A stretch of DNA of 6,874 bases, taken from Thermoplasmata archaeon. Its GTDB lineage: Archaea > Thermoplasmatota > Thermoplasmata > Lutacidiplasmatales > UBA184. Position 1 is the stretch's first letter. Every line of letters begins with the position of its first letter. This document shows positions 1-5,380 of the stretch, piece after piece. The stretch is taken from positions 1 through 6,874 of the forward strand of contig JASHXM010000079.1 in NCBI GenBank assembly GCA_030043545.1, read 5' to 3'. Both the position numbers and the translations under genes were made by a program. The notes beneath the pieces were generated by a model. That model searched no databases. It was not told the origin of the DNA and was given only the letters and a program-made list of their open reading frames with translations.

Positions 1-1066
1 CCACCGAGGCGATCCGGGGCAGCCGCTGGGCGAGCTGGTCGTGCACGGCGACGGGGAGCGGGGGGAGCGCGAGGCCGTGCCGGACGGCGGCGTCCGCCGC
101 GACGATCCCCGGACCGCCCGAGTTTGTGAGCACGACGAGCCGGGGGCCGTTGATCGCGAGACCGCTCGCGAAGATCTTGGCGGCCCGGAACAGGTCGCCG
201 ATCGTCGCGACGCGCTCGACCCCGGACTGGGCGAACAGGGCGTCGTACAGCTGGTCGCGGCCGGATTGGGCGAGCGAGCCGGTGTGGCTGAGCGCCGCCC
301 GTTCCCCTTCCGGCGTACGCCCGCTCTTGACGACCAGGACCGGCTTCGCCTCCGTCGCCTCCCGGGCGACGTCCAGGAACCTCCGCCCGTCGGCGAGGCT
401 CTCGACGTACAGCAGGATCGCCCGCGTCTCGGGATCGCGGGCCAGCGCGGCCAGGAGGTCGTTCTCGTCGACCCCGGCCCGGTTCCCGACCGAGACGAAC
501 TTCGAGAAGCCGATCCGTTGGGTGACGCCGTACTGCAGGATCCCCTGCCCGAGCGCGCCGCTCTGGGAGACGAACGCGATGTGGCCGCGCGGAGGCAGGC
601 GCTCGCTGAACGTGGCGTTCAGCGACACCGCCGGGTCGGTCGAGAAGACGCCGAAGCAGTTCGGCCCGACGAGCGACATCCCGTACGCCCGGGCCCGCGC
701 GACGACCTCCGCCTCGAGCGCGGCCCCCGCGGGACCGACCTCGCGGAACCCCGCGGAGACGATGACGACGCCGCGCGCTCCGACCTTCCCGAGGGCCTCG
801 ACGGTCTCCGCGACGGCGGCGGCCGGCACGATGACGATCCCGAGGTCGACCGGTTCCGGCAGCGACGCGACGTCCGGGTAGCAGCGGACCCCCGAGACGC
901 TCTTCGACGACGGGTTGACCGGGTACGCGACCCCCTGGAAGCCGCCCGAGAGGATGTTCCGGAACACCGAGGTGCCGACCTTCCCCGGCCGGTTCGACGC
1001 CCCGACGACCGCGACGGAGCTCGGCCGGAACAGCTCGTCGAGTTCGGGCGATCGACCGACCGGCAT
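1..1066 (-). CDS. NDP-forming acetyl/acyl-CoA synthetase, N-terminal part (gene cut by left window edge)
   Basis: This reading frame starts at ATG 1066 and stays open to base 1, giving 355 residues with no stop, so the C-terminus is missing. Residues 15-110 form a Rossmann-type CoA-binding domain with GASNRPGKVG at 22-31 and VNP at 50-52. GPNCFG at 134-139 and the SQSGALGQG segment at 167-175 belong to the succinyl-CoA-ligase-like core. SHTGSLA at 260-266 carries His261, which aligns with the histidine phosphorylated in archaeal ADP-forming acetyl-CoA synthetases, and Glu222 in YVES is the usual partner acid. The family converts acyl-CoA, ADP and phosphate to acid, CoA and ATP in the cytosol, reversibly. 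The visible part is the alpha half. Whether an ATP-grasp beta half is fused beyond the edge cannot be seen, and substrate cannot be told. It is divergent from mrp across a 59-nt gap. Protein acetyltransferases that carry this domain are a less likely alternative. Confidence 0.93.
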   Translation of the reverse strand, partial: MPVGRSPELDELFRPSSVAVVGASNRPGKVGTSVFRNILSGGFQGVAYPVNPSSKSVSGVRCYPDVASLPEPVDLGIVIVPAAAVAETVEALGKVGARGVVIVSAGFREVGPAGAALEAEVVARARAYGMSLVGPNCFGVFSTDPAVSLNATFSERLPPRGHIAFVSQSGALGQGILQYGVTQRIGFSKFVSVGNRAGVDENDLLAALARDPETRAILLYVESLADGRRFLDVAREATEAKPVLVVKSGRTPEGERAALSHTGSLAQSGRDQLYDALFAQSGVERVATIGDLFRAAKIFASGLAINGPRLVVLTNSGGPGIVAADAAVRHGLALPPLPVAVHDQLAQRLPRIASV

Positions 1067-1118
1067 CGTCGTCCCGCCCGCGCACGAGTCCCGGGGGTTA
1101 AATATCGACGGTCGGTCG
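1053..1118. repeat. 10-bp perfect inverted repeat spanning the divergent promoter
   Basis: CGACCGACCG at 1053-1062 is the exact reverse complement of CGGTCGGTCG at 1109-1118. The left arm covers codons 2-5 of the synthetase gene, and the right arm sits between the TATA-like box and the mrp start. Each arm therefore lies near the predicted transcript start of one gene in the same orientation. It could be a paired operator half-site or a chance match in GC-rich DNA. No regulator is identified. Confidence 0.35.
1098..1105. promoter_or_regulatory. TATA-like element TTAAATAT between divergent acyl-CoA synthetase and mrp
   Basis: This is the only AT-rich stretch in the 59-nt divergent gap. Its centre lies about 24 nt before the GTG of mrp, the spacing expected when transcription starts on the start codon (leaderless mRNA). 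Read on the other strand as ATATTTAA, it lies about 35 nt before the synthetase ATG, which would leave a leader of roughly 10 nt. One box, or two overlapping boxes, could therefore serve both genes. Confidence 0.6.
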
Positions 1119-1125
1119 CACGGAC

Positions 1126-1998
1126 GTGAGCGCCGGCGATGGGCCGACTCCGCCGGCCGCCCCGGGCGGACCGGGAGGCCACGCGCACCCCGCGCGCGGA
1201 CCGCGCGGCACGCTGCAGCGGATGGAGAAGGGGGGGATCCGCCACGTCGTCGCCGTCGGCAGCGGCAAAGGGGGGGTCGGCAAGTCGTCGGTGACCGCGC
1301 TCCTCGCCGCGGAGCTCCGGCGGCGCGGTCGGACCGTCGGGATCCTGGACGCCGACATCACCGGGCCGTCGATCCCGAAGATGCTCGGGGTGCGGGGTCC
1401 GCTGCTCGACCGGGGCGAGGGGATCGAGCCGGCCCGATCGTCCGGGGACATCCCCGTCGTCTCCTCGCAGTTCATGGTCGAGGACGAGCAGACGCCCGTG
1501 ATCTGGCGGGGGCCGCTCGTCACCCGCCTGATCACGCAGTTCTTCGGATCCGTGCAGTGGGGGAGCCTGGACTACCTGCTGATCGACATGCCGCCCGGGA
1601 CGAGCGACGTTCCCCTCACCGTCTTCCAGACGATCCCGATCGACGGGATGGTGTTCGTGCTGACGCCGCAGGACCTCGCCGCGCTGATCGTCACGAAGGC
1701 GATGAACATGGCGCGGGACCTCCACGTCCCGCTCCTCGGGGTCGTCGAGAACATGGCGTACGTCGCCTGCCCGCACTGCGGCGAGCGGATCCAGCTGTTC
1801 GGCGCGAGCCGCGTCGCCCGGGTCGCCGAGGAGTACGGGATCCCGGTCCTCGGCCGGATCCCCGTCGTTCCGTCGATCTCGGAGTTGGCCGACGCGGGGC
1901 GCGTCGACGAGCAGAGCTCGCCCGAGATCGGCGAGCTCGCCGGGGCGTTCGAGCGGGCGATCGACGACGCTACGAAGCGGTCGATGACGGTCCTGTGA
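1126..1998 (+). CDS. mrp: Mrp/NBP35-family iron-sulfur cluster carrier P-loop ATPase
   Basis: A 290-aa MinD/Mrp-type ATPase. It has the deviant Walker A GSGKGGVGKSS at 45-55, DADITGPSIPKMLG at 75-88, the family motif DMPPGTSDVPL at 154-164 and the cluster-binding CPHC at 215-218. Proteins of this family form homodimers that hold a bridging 4Fe-4S cluster through the CxxC cysteines and pass it to cytosolic apo-proteins, with ATP hydrolysis. The GTG start at 1126 is chosen because a TATA-like box sits about 24 nt upstream, and no Shine-Dalgarno sequence precedes the alternative ATG at 1222. That choice gives a 32-residue Gly/Pro/Ala-rich N-terminal extension without cysteines, so there is no N-terminal ferredoxin-like cluster site. 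Its last 29 nt overlap the end of the convergent TraB-like gene. The family call is secure, and the start is moderately so. Confidence 0.95.
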   Translation: MSAGDGPTPPAAPGGPGGHAHPARGPRGTLQRMEKGGIRHVVAVGSGKGGVGKSSVTALLAAELRRRGRTVGILDADITGPSIPKMLGVRGPLLDRGEGIEPARSSGDIPVVSSQFMVEDEQTPVIWRGPLVTRLITQFFGSVQWGSLDYLLIDMPPGTSDVPLTVFQTIPIDGMVFVLTPQDLAALIVTKAMNMARDLHVPLLGVVENMAYVACPHCGERIQLFGASRVARVAEEYGIPVLGRIPVVPSISELADAGRVDEQSSPEIGELAGAFERAIDDATKRSMTVL

Positions 1999-2686
1999 CC
2001 GTCCGCAGCCGGGCAAACCCGAGCGCTTCCGAGGCGATCGCGCGCCGGCCCAGGGCCGCCGTCAGCCCCTCGACGTGCGCGTCGCCGACGACCACGGCGA
2101 GGCGGAGGAACCCGCGCGCCCGGATCTGGGCCAGGCGGTCCGCCATGTGCTCGTTCCGCTCGTCGAGCAGCACCCGCGCCACCGTCGGGCTCGCGCGCCG
2201 CAGCTCGGCGACGACGTCCGACGGGTTCTCCACGTAGTCCTCCATCTGGTCGCGGACGACCCGGCTCGGTAGGAAGATCGCGATCACCGAGCCGGCGAAC
2301 AGCGCGACCCGCTCCTTGAACGGCATCGTCGTGAGGAGCCGGGCCATCATCACCCGCACCGGGTCGTCGACGAGGAACAGCGGGAGGTTCCGCTCCCGGG
2401 CGACCGCCGCCGCGGTCCGCATCTCCGCCCCCGGCACGCCGGCCCCCAGGTCCGCCCCGAGCCGGCGCTGGAGGAGCGACCAGAGGCGCGCGATCATCGG
2501 GACGTCCCGCGCCGTCCCGGACGGGGGGGTCGGCGCGAAGATCAGCCGGGCGCGCTCGTCATCGAGCTCGACGGCGATCCCGTCGAGCGGTCGACCCGAG
2601 AGCGCGGCCCGAAGCGGTTCGGCGAGGTCGACGACGTGCGCGGTCCCGATCACCAGCACGGTCGGAACGTCGGCGGGGTCGGCCAT
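1970..2686 (-). CDS. TraB/TIKI-superfamily protein, short form without membrane segments
   Basis: This 238-aa protein starts at ATG 2686. The open frame runs up to a TTG at 2752, but that would place the start inside the promoter. It shows the superfamily signature: a GX2H motif near each end (GTAH at 14-17 and GDAH at 201-204) plus the ERNEHM segment at 176-181. In animal TIKI proteins these residues bind metal and carry out proteolysis. In archaeal and bacterial TraB-like proteins the activity is not established. Many archaeal TraB-family proteins continue into a C-terminal multi-helix membrane domain. This one stops about 34 residues after the second GX2H. A mildly hydrophobic stretch around residues 125-140 (near VALFAGSVIAIFLP) is the only candidate membrane-associating segment. 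The stop lies inside mrp on the opposite strand. Family confidence is good, and the function is unknown. Confidence 0.85.
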   Translation of the reverse strand: MADPADVPTVLVIGTAHVVDLAEPLRAALSGRPLDGIAVELDDERARLIFAPTPPSGTARDVPMIARLWSLLQRRLGADLGAGVPGAEMRTAAAVARERNLPLFLVDDPVRVMMARLLTTMPFKERVALFAGSVIAIFLPSRVVRDQMEDYVENPSDVVAELRRASPTVARVLLDERNEHMADRLAQIRARGFLRLAVVVGDAHVEGLTAALGRRAIASEALGFARLRTVTGPSSTAS

Positions 2687-2752
2687 GCGGGTCGAAGCGG
2701 CGCACCCCTTCTTCTCCCTTCGCCCGGCGGCCGCGGCGTCGCCCCCGCACAA

Positions 2753-2767
2753 CTCCCATATAGGGAG
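2753..2767. promoter_or_regulatory. Palindromic TATA-like promoter element CTCCC-ATATA-GGGAG
   Basis: A perfect 5-bp inverted repeat surrounds ATATA (2758-2762) in the 98-nt gap between the divergent TraB-like gene and the 100-aa gene. The centre is 25 nt before the ATG at 2785, which predicts a leaderless mRNA for the small gene. In the other direction it would start transcription near 2735, leaving a leader of about 49 nt before the TraB-like ATG at 2686. The symmetry would suit bidirectional initiation or a bound dimeric regulator. Confidence 0.6.
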
Positions 2768-2784
2768 GGGCGGTCGCGCCGCCG

Positions 2785-3087
2785 ATGCCGTGGGCCCTCT
2801 ACTCCGTCCCGACGTCGAAGAAGGCCGAGCTCGACGCCGCGTTGCAGGACGACGTCGTCTCGCGCCAGAGCCAGAAGGTCCGCGCGGCGTCCGCGCTCGG
2901 CGGGCCCGTCGACCGTACGCTGGTGCTGGTCGAAGGGTCGCCGGACGGGGTCCGACGCGCCGAGACGCTCCTCGCGCCGCTGGGCGAGAAACCCTCCGCG
3001 GAGGAGGCGACCCGCCTCTACGCCCAGTTCAAGGACGAGGAGGACGCCGCATCGGCCGGCATGGGCCTCTTCTTCGGCGACGCCTAG
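2785..3087 (+). CDS. Unrecognised 100-aa protein with stalk-like acidic C-terminal tail
   Basis: I do not recognise a family. The sequence reads as a likely strand (WALYSVP at 3-9), a long charged helix (about 11-38), a strand (RTLVLVEGS at 44-52), a helix (about 53-67) and a last charged helix (about 71-90). The end is DEEDAASAGMGLFFGDA. An acidic run followed by a G-M/L-x-L-F-G-like patch resembles the C-terminal tail of archaeal and eukaryotic ribosomal stalk P-proteins, which docks onto translation GTPases. The N-terminal part does not look like stalk protein L12/P1. Reading-frame support comes from the TATA-like box 25 nt before the ATG, sensible amino-acid composition, and a neat end in which its TAG shares the palindrome CTAG with the convergent GTPase gene. 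It is alone in its transcription unit. Real gene: likely. Role: unknown. Confidence 0.8.
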   Translation: MPWALYSVPTSKKAELDAALQDDVVSRQSQKVRAASALGGPVDRTLVLVEGSPDGVRRAETLLAPLGEKPSAEEATRLYAQFKDEEDAASAGMGLFFGDA

Positions 3088-3881
3088 CGCTCCTCGGTCG
3101 TCGGGGCGTGGGACGGTTCCAGGTCCTCGCCCCCCGCGAACACCCGCTGGCACGCCTGGTAGACCCGCTCGAGGCCGCTCCCCTCGGTCGCGGAGACGGG
3201 GAGCAGCTCGGTGAGGGGGGACATCGCCTCGAGCGCGTGGAGCAGTTCGGTGGAGAGCTGGACGTCGGGGGTCGCCGTCTCCTGCGTCACGGCGGCGTAG
3301 AGCGCCTGCGCGTCGCTCGCCCAGCCGACGACCTCGTCGAGGCGCTCCGGCGCTAGGACGTCGGACTTCGAGAGCAGCTGGACCATCGGGAGCCGGAACC
3401 GGAACTCGACGGTGGCGGCGAGCATCCGCAGCGCCACGAAGCCGCCCGCCGTGCGGGCGAGCGCCGGATCGTACAGGTACGCGACCACGGATCGGTCGCC
3501 GCTCAGCGCGTCGACGATCGCCTTCGACGCCTCGCGGAAGGCGAACAGCTCGATCTGCCCGGGCGTGTCGATCAGCACGTAGTCGGTCTTCAGCTCCGCG
3601 ATCGCGGCCTTCACCTCGAAGACCTTGAGGGCGATCAGGTCGGCCGACGCGACCTGGGCCCCGTTGGGCCCGAGCCCGTACTCGTCCTGGACATCCGCGA
3701 GGCGGACCCACTCGCGGACGTCGACGTCCGCCTCCAGGCCCCCGTCCTCGACGCCGGGATCCAGGTTGACGACCGTCGCGTCGTAGCCGTGCGTCCGCAT
3801 CCAGTCGGCGACGGCGCGGACGAGGGTCGTCTTGCCCGCCCCGGCGGTGCCGGTGAAGTAGACGGTGCCGGGCTCCTCCAC
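3084..3881 (-). CDS. GPN-loop GTPase (archaeal Gpn family)
   Basis: A 265-aa GTPase with all the marks of the GPN-loop family. These are the P-loop GTAGAGKT at 11-18, NLDPG at 39-43, the diagnostic GPN at 71-73 in GLGPNGA, the G3 motif DTPGQIE at 105-111, the G4-like SKSD at 171-174 and the G5-like SA at 230-231. Family members are homodimeric GTPases. Eukaryotic paralogues help assemble and import RNA polymerase II, while the archaeal role is not settled. The start is GTG at 3881. On the minus strand the SRP19 stop TAG shares its last G with this GTG (TAGTG), and GGGAGG lies about 5 nt upstream inside the SRP19 gene, so translational coupling is expected. It is the last gene of the S8e operon. 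Its tail after about residue 250 is acidic and probably disordered. Confidence 0.95.
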   Translation of the reverse strand: MEEPGTVYFTGTAGAGKTTLVRAVADWMRTHGYDATVVNLDPGVEDGGLEADVDVREWVRLADVQDEYGLGPNGAQVASADLIALKVFEVKAAIAELKTDYVLIDTPGQIELFAFREASKAIVDALSGDRSVVAYLYDPALARTAGGFVALRMLAATVEFRFRLPMVQLLSKSDVLAPERLDEVVGWASDAQALYAAVTQETATPDVQLSTELLHALEAMSPLTELLPVSATEGSGLERVYQACQRVFAGGEDLEPSHAPTTEER

Positions 3882-4180
3882 TACTTCCTCCCGGCGCTCG
3901 CCCGCAGCCGGACGAGCTCGTCGGCGAGCGCCCGGAGCGTCTTCGCCTTCGGCGCGCCGGCCTTCTTCGCGATCTTGACGCGACCAGCGTAGCGGAAGAA
4001 CTGGCGCGGGAACTCCTTCTCCGCCTCGACCTCCGCCTTGAACCCCAACTTCCGCGCCGCCTGCGCGACCTCGTCGGCCGTCACCTCGGCGACGGTGCGA
4101 CCGGCCGGCACCCGGCGGCCGTCCGCCCGCGAGAGCGACCGGTCGAGGTACGCCGGGTAGACGTAGAAATGGTCCGGCAT
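3881..4180 (-). CDS. srp19: Signal recognition particle 19 kDa protein (SRP19)
   Basis: A 99-aa protein matching archaeal SRP19 in size and motifs. It has YPAYLD at 8-13, GRRVP at 21-25, a Leu-Gly helix end at 45-46, the basic FPRQFF at 57-62 and GRVKI at 66-70, then a lysine-rich segment (KIAKKAGAPKAK). SRP19 binds the tips of helices 6 and 8 of 7S RNA and arranges them so that SRP54 can bind, and the complete particle targets nascent membrane and secreted proteins. It lies 17 nt after the S8e stop with no clear Shine-Dalgarno sequence, and its stop overlaps the GTPase start by one base, so it is the middle gene of a tight three-gene operon. SRP54 and the 7S RNA gene are not in the window. 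Confidence 0.95.
   Translation of the reverse strand: MPDHFYVYPAYLDRSLSRADGRRVPAGRTVAEVTADEVAQAARKLGFKAEVEAEKEFPRQFFRYAGRVKIAKKAGAPKAKTLRALADELVRLRASAGRK
3886..3891 (-). promoter_or_regulatory. Shine-Dalgarno site for the GPN GTPase
   Basis: On the minus strand GGGAGG ends about 4-5 nt before GTG 3881, inside the last codons of SRP19. It settles the GTG start and shows that internal operon genes here use Shine-Dalgarno initiation. Confidence 0.65.
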
Positions 4181-4197
4181 CGGCGGCGTCGGCCGCC

Positions 4198-4590
4198 CTA
4201 GGCGGCCGGCGTCGGGAGGCGCACGCCGTTCAGGACGCCATCCTGCCCCGGTCGGGAGCGGACGCGGACCAGTCCCAGCTCCGTCTCCAGGATCGCGCCC
4301 TTGGTGATGATGTTCCGTTGCACGTAGTTGGGGTTCGCGGGGTTCTCCCGAACCGTCACGACCTTCGCCGAGCGCATCTTCTTGGTCGCCGGGTCGAAGA
4401 CGTTGATCGTCTGGGTGGTGAGGATCCGGAGCTTGCGGTTCCCGCCCCGCACGCGGTACGTCTTGACCGTCCCGGCCCCCAGGGTCGCCACCTGAAGTTC
4501 CCGGGCGATCTCGAACCGCCGCTTCTTGCGGATCGGCCTCAGACGGCCGCCGGTCCGCTTGCGGCGCGACCGTCCCTGCCAGATTCCCAT
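4198..4590 (-). CDS. rps8e: 30S ribosomal protein S8e
   Basis: A 130-aa protein of normal length for archaeal S8e. The basic N-terminus has RKRTGGR at 10-16. VRGGNRKLR at 47-55 and the C-terminal NIITKGAILETELG at 93-106 followed by RSRPGQDGVLN at 111-121 are the family signature. It is a small-subunit protein found in archaea and eukaryotes but not bacteria, which is strong evidence for an archaeal source. It is the first gene of the S8e-SRP19-GTPase operon. On the minus strand GAGG lies 7 nt before the ATG (4598-4601), and a TATA-like CTCAAATAG lies about 40 nt upstream, so this mRNA probably has a short leader with a Shine-Dalgarno site, unlike the leaderless neighbours. Confidence 0.97.
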   Translation of the reverse strand: MGIWQGRSRRKRTGGRLRPIRKKRRFEIARELQVATLGAGTVKTYRVRGGNRKLRILTTQTINVFDPATKKMRSAKVVTVRENPANPNYVQRNIITKGAILETELGLVRVRSRPGQDGVLNGVRLPTPAA

Positions 4591-4625
4591 CGTGCGTCCT
4601 CGGGGAGCCGTCCGACCAGGGGTCG

Positions 4626-4634
4626 CTATTTGAG
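4626..4634. promoter_or_regulatory. TATA-like island in the rps8e/rnhB divergent gap
   Basis: CTATTTGAG (plus strand) is the most AT-rich stretch of the 61-nt gap. Read on the minus strand as CTCAAATAG it would start the S8e operon near 4605, about 15 nt before the ATG. Read on the plus strand its centre is 22 nt before the GTG at 4652, which would make RNase HII mRNA leaderless. The match to the archaeal TATA consensus is only fair. Confidence 0.45.
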
Positions 4635-4651
4635 CCTTTCAGCGGCCGACC

Positions 4652-5380
4652 GTGCGACTCCGGCCGGCGACCCGGCCCATCTTATCGCGCGAGGGGCTCC
4701 GGCGCGCCGTGCGGGGCCCGGGCGCCACCGTCGCCGGCATCGACGAGGCCGGCCGCGGCTCGTGGATCGGCCCGCTGGTCGTCGCCGCGGTCGTGGTGCC
4801 GGCCGAGCAGCTACCGGACGTCGCGGCCGTCGGAGCCCGCGACTCGAAGCAGCTCACCCCGGAGGCGCGCGAGCGGATCTACGGCGAGATCGCCCGGCGC
4901 TGGCCGGTCCGCGCGATCGCGCTCCCGCCCCGCGAGATCGACCGTCACGTCGCGCGCGGCCGCCTCAACCACCTCGAGGCCGGTGCCTTCGCCCGCCTAG
5001 TGAGGACGCTCGCTCCGGACCGGGCGATCGTCGATGCGTGCGATACGAACGCCGACCGGTTCGGCCGAGAGATCGTCGGCCTGTCCGGGGGGCGCACCCA
5101 GGTCGTCGCGCGTCACAAGGCCGACCGGGACCACCCGATCGTCGGCGCCGCGTCGATCGTCGCGAAGGTGCGGCGCGACCGGGCGGTGCGTCGCCTGGCG
5201 GCGCGGCTGGGCGAGGAGCTGGGGAGCGGCTACCCGAGCGACGCCCGGACGATCGAGTTCGTCCGCCGGGCCGTGCCGCCGGGGGCGCCCGTGCCGTCCT
5301 GGCTGCGCGCCTCGTGGAGCACGACGAAAAGGGTTATCCCCGAGCGGCCGGCTCGCACGCTGGACGGCTACGCCCCATGA
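4652..5380 (+). CDS. rnhB: Ribonuclease HII
   Basis: A type 2 RNase H that cuts the RNA strand of RNA-DNA hybrids and removes misincorporated ribonucleotides, using two metal ions. GIDEAGRG at 29-36 supplies Asp31 and Glu32. VDACDTN at 127-133 supplies the third acid, probably Asp128. KADRDHPIVGAASIVAK at 156-172 supplies Asp158. GSGYPSD at 191-197 carries the tyrosine that recognises the DNA-RNA junction, and DSKQLTPEAR at 64-73 is also conserved. The GTG at 4652 gives 242 aa with 26 residues before the usual start of the fold. An in-frame GTG at 4709 would give 223 aa, closer to normal archaeal length, with TTATC about 25 nt upstream. The start is therefore uncertain while the identity is not. 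Its stop overlaps the next ATG as ATGA. Confidence 0.95.
   Translation: MRLRPATRPILSREGLRRAVRGPGATVAGIDEAGRGSWIGPLVVAAVVVPAEQLPDVAAVGARDSKQLTPEARERIYGEIARRWPVRAIALPPREIDRHVARGRLNHLEAGAFARLVRTLAPDRAIVDACDTNADRFGREIVGLSGGRTQVVARHKADRDHPIVGAASIVAKVRRDRAVRRLAARLGEELGSGYPSDARTIEFVRRAVPPGAPVPSWLRASWSTTKRVIPERPARTLDGYAP

Noticed and set aside
41..1129. Long plus-strand open frame opposite the acyl-CoA synthetase
   Set aside because: It is highly Arg/Asp/Gly-rich with no motif and lies antisense to a clear, motif-complete gene, as expected for a shadow frame in GC-rich DNA.
619..2016. 465-codon minus-strand open frame across mrp and the synthetase start
   Set aside because: It overlaps two genes with strong family motifs, crosses their shared promoter and has a biased Arg/Asp/Pro composition.
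2687..2752. TTG-started N-terminal extension of the TraB-like protein
   Set aside because: It would begin next to the TATA palindrome and adds a basic, motif-free leader; the ATG at 2686 directly precedes the conserved fold.
2785..3087. Possibility that the 100-aa protein is ribosomal stalk protein L12/P1
   Set aside because: The N-terminus lacks the archaeal P1 dimerisation helices and the Ala-rich hinge; only the last residues resemble it.
4318..5376. Upstream 353 codons in frame with the SCP2-like gene
   Set aside because: They run antisense to S8e and out of frame with RNase HII. Only the part from ATG 5377 has SCP2-like sequence.
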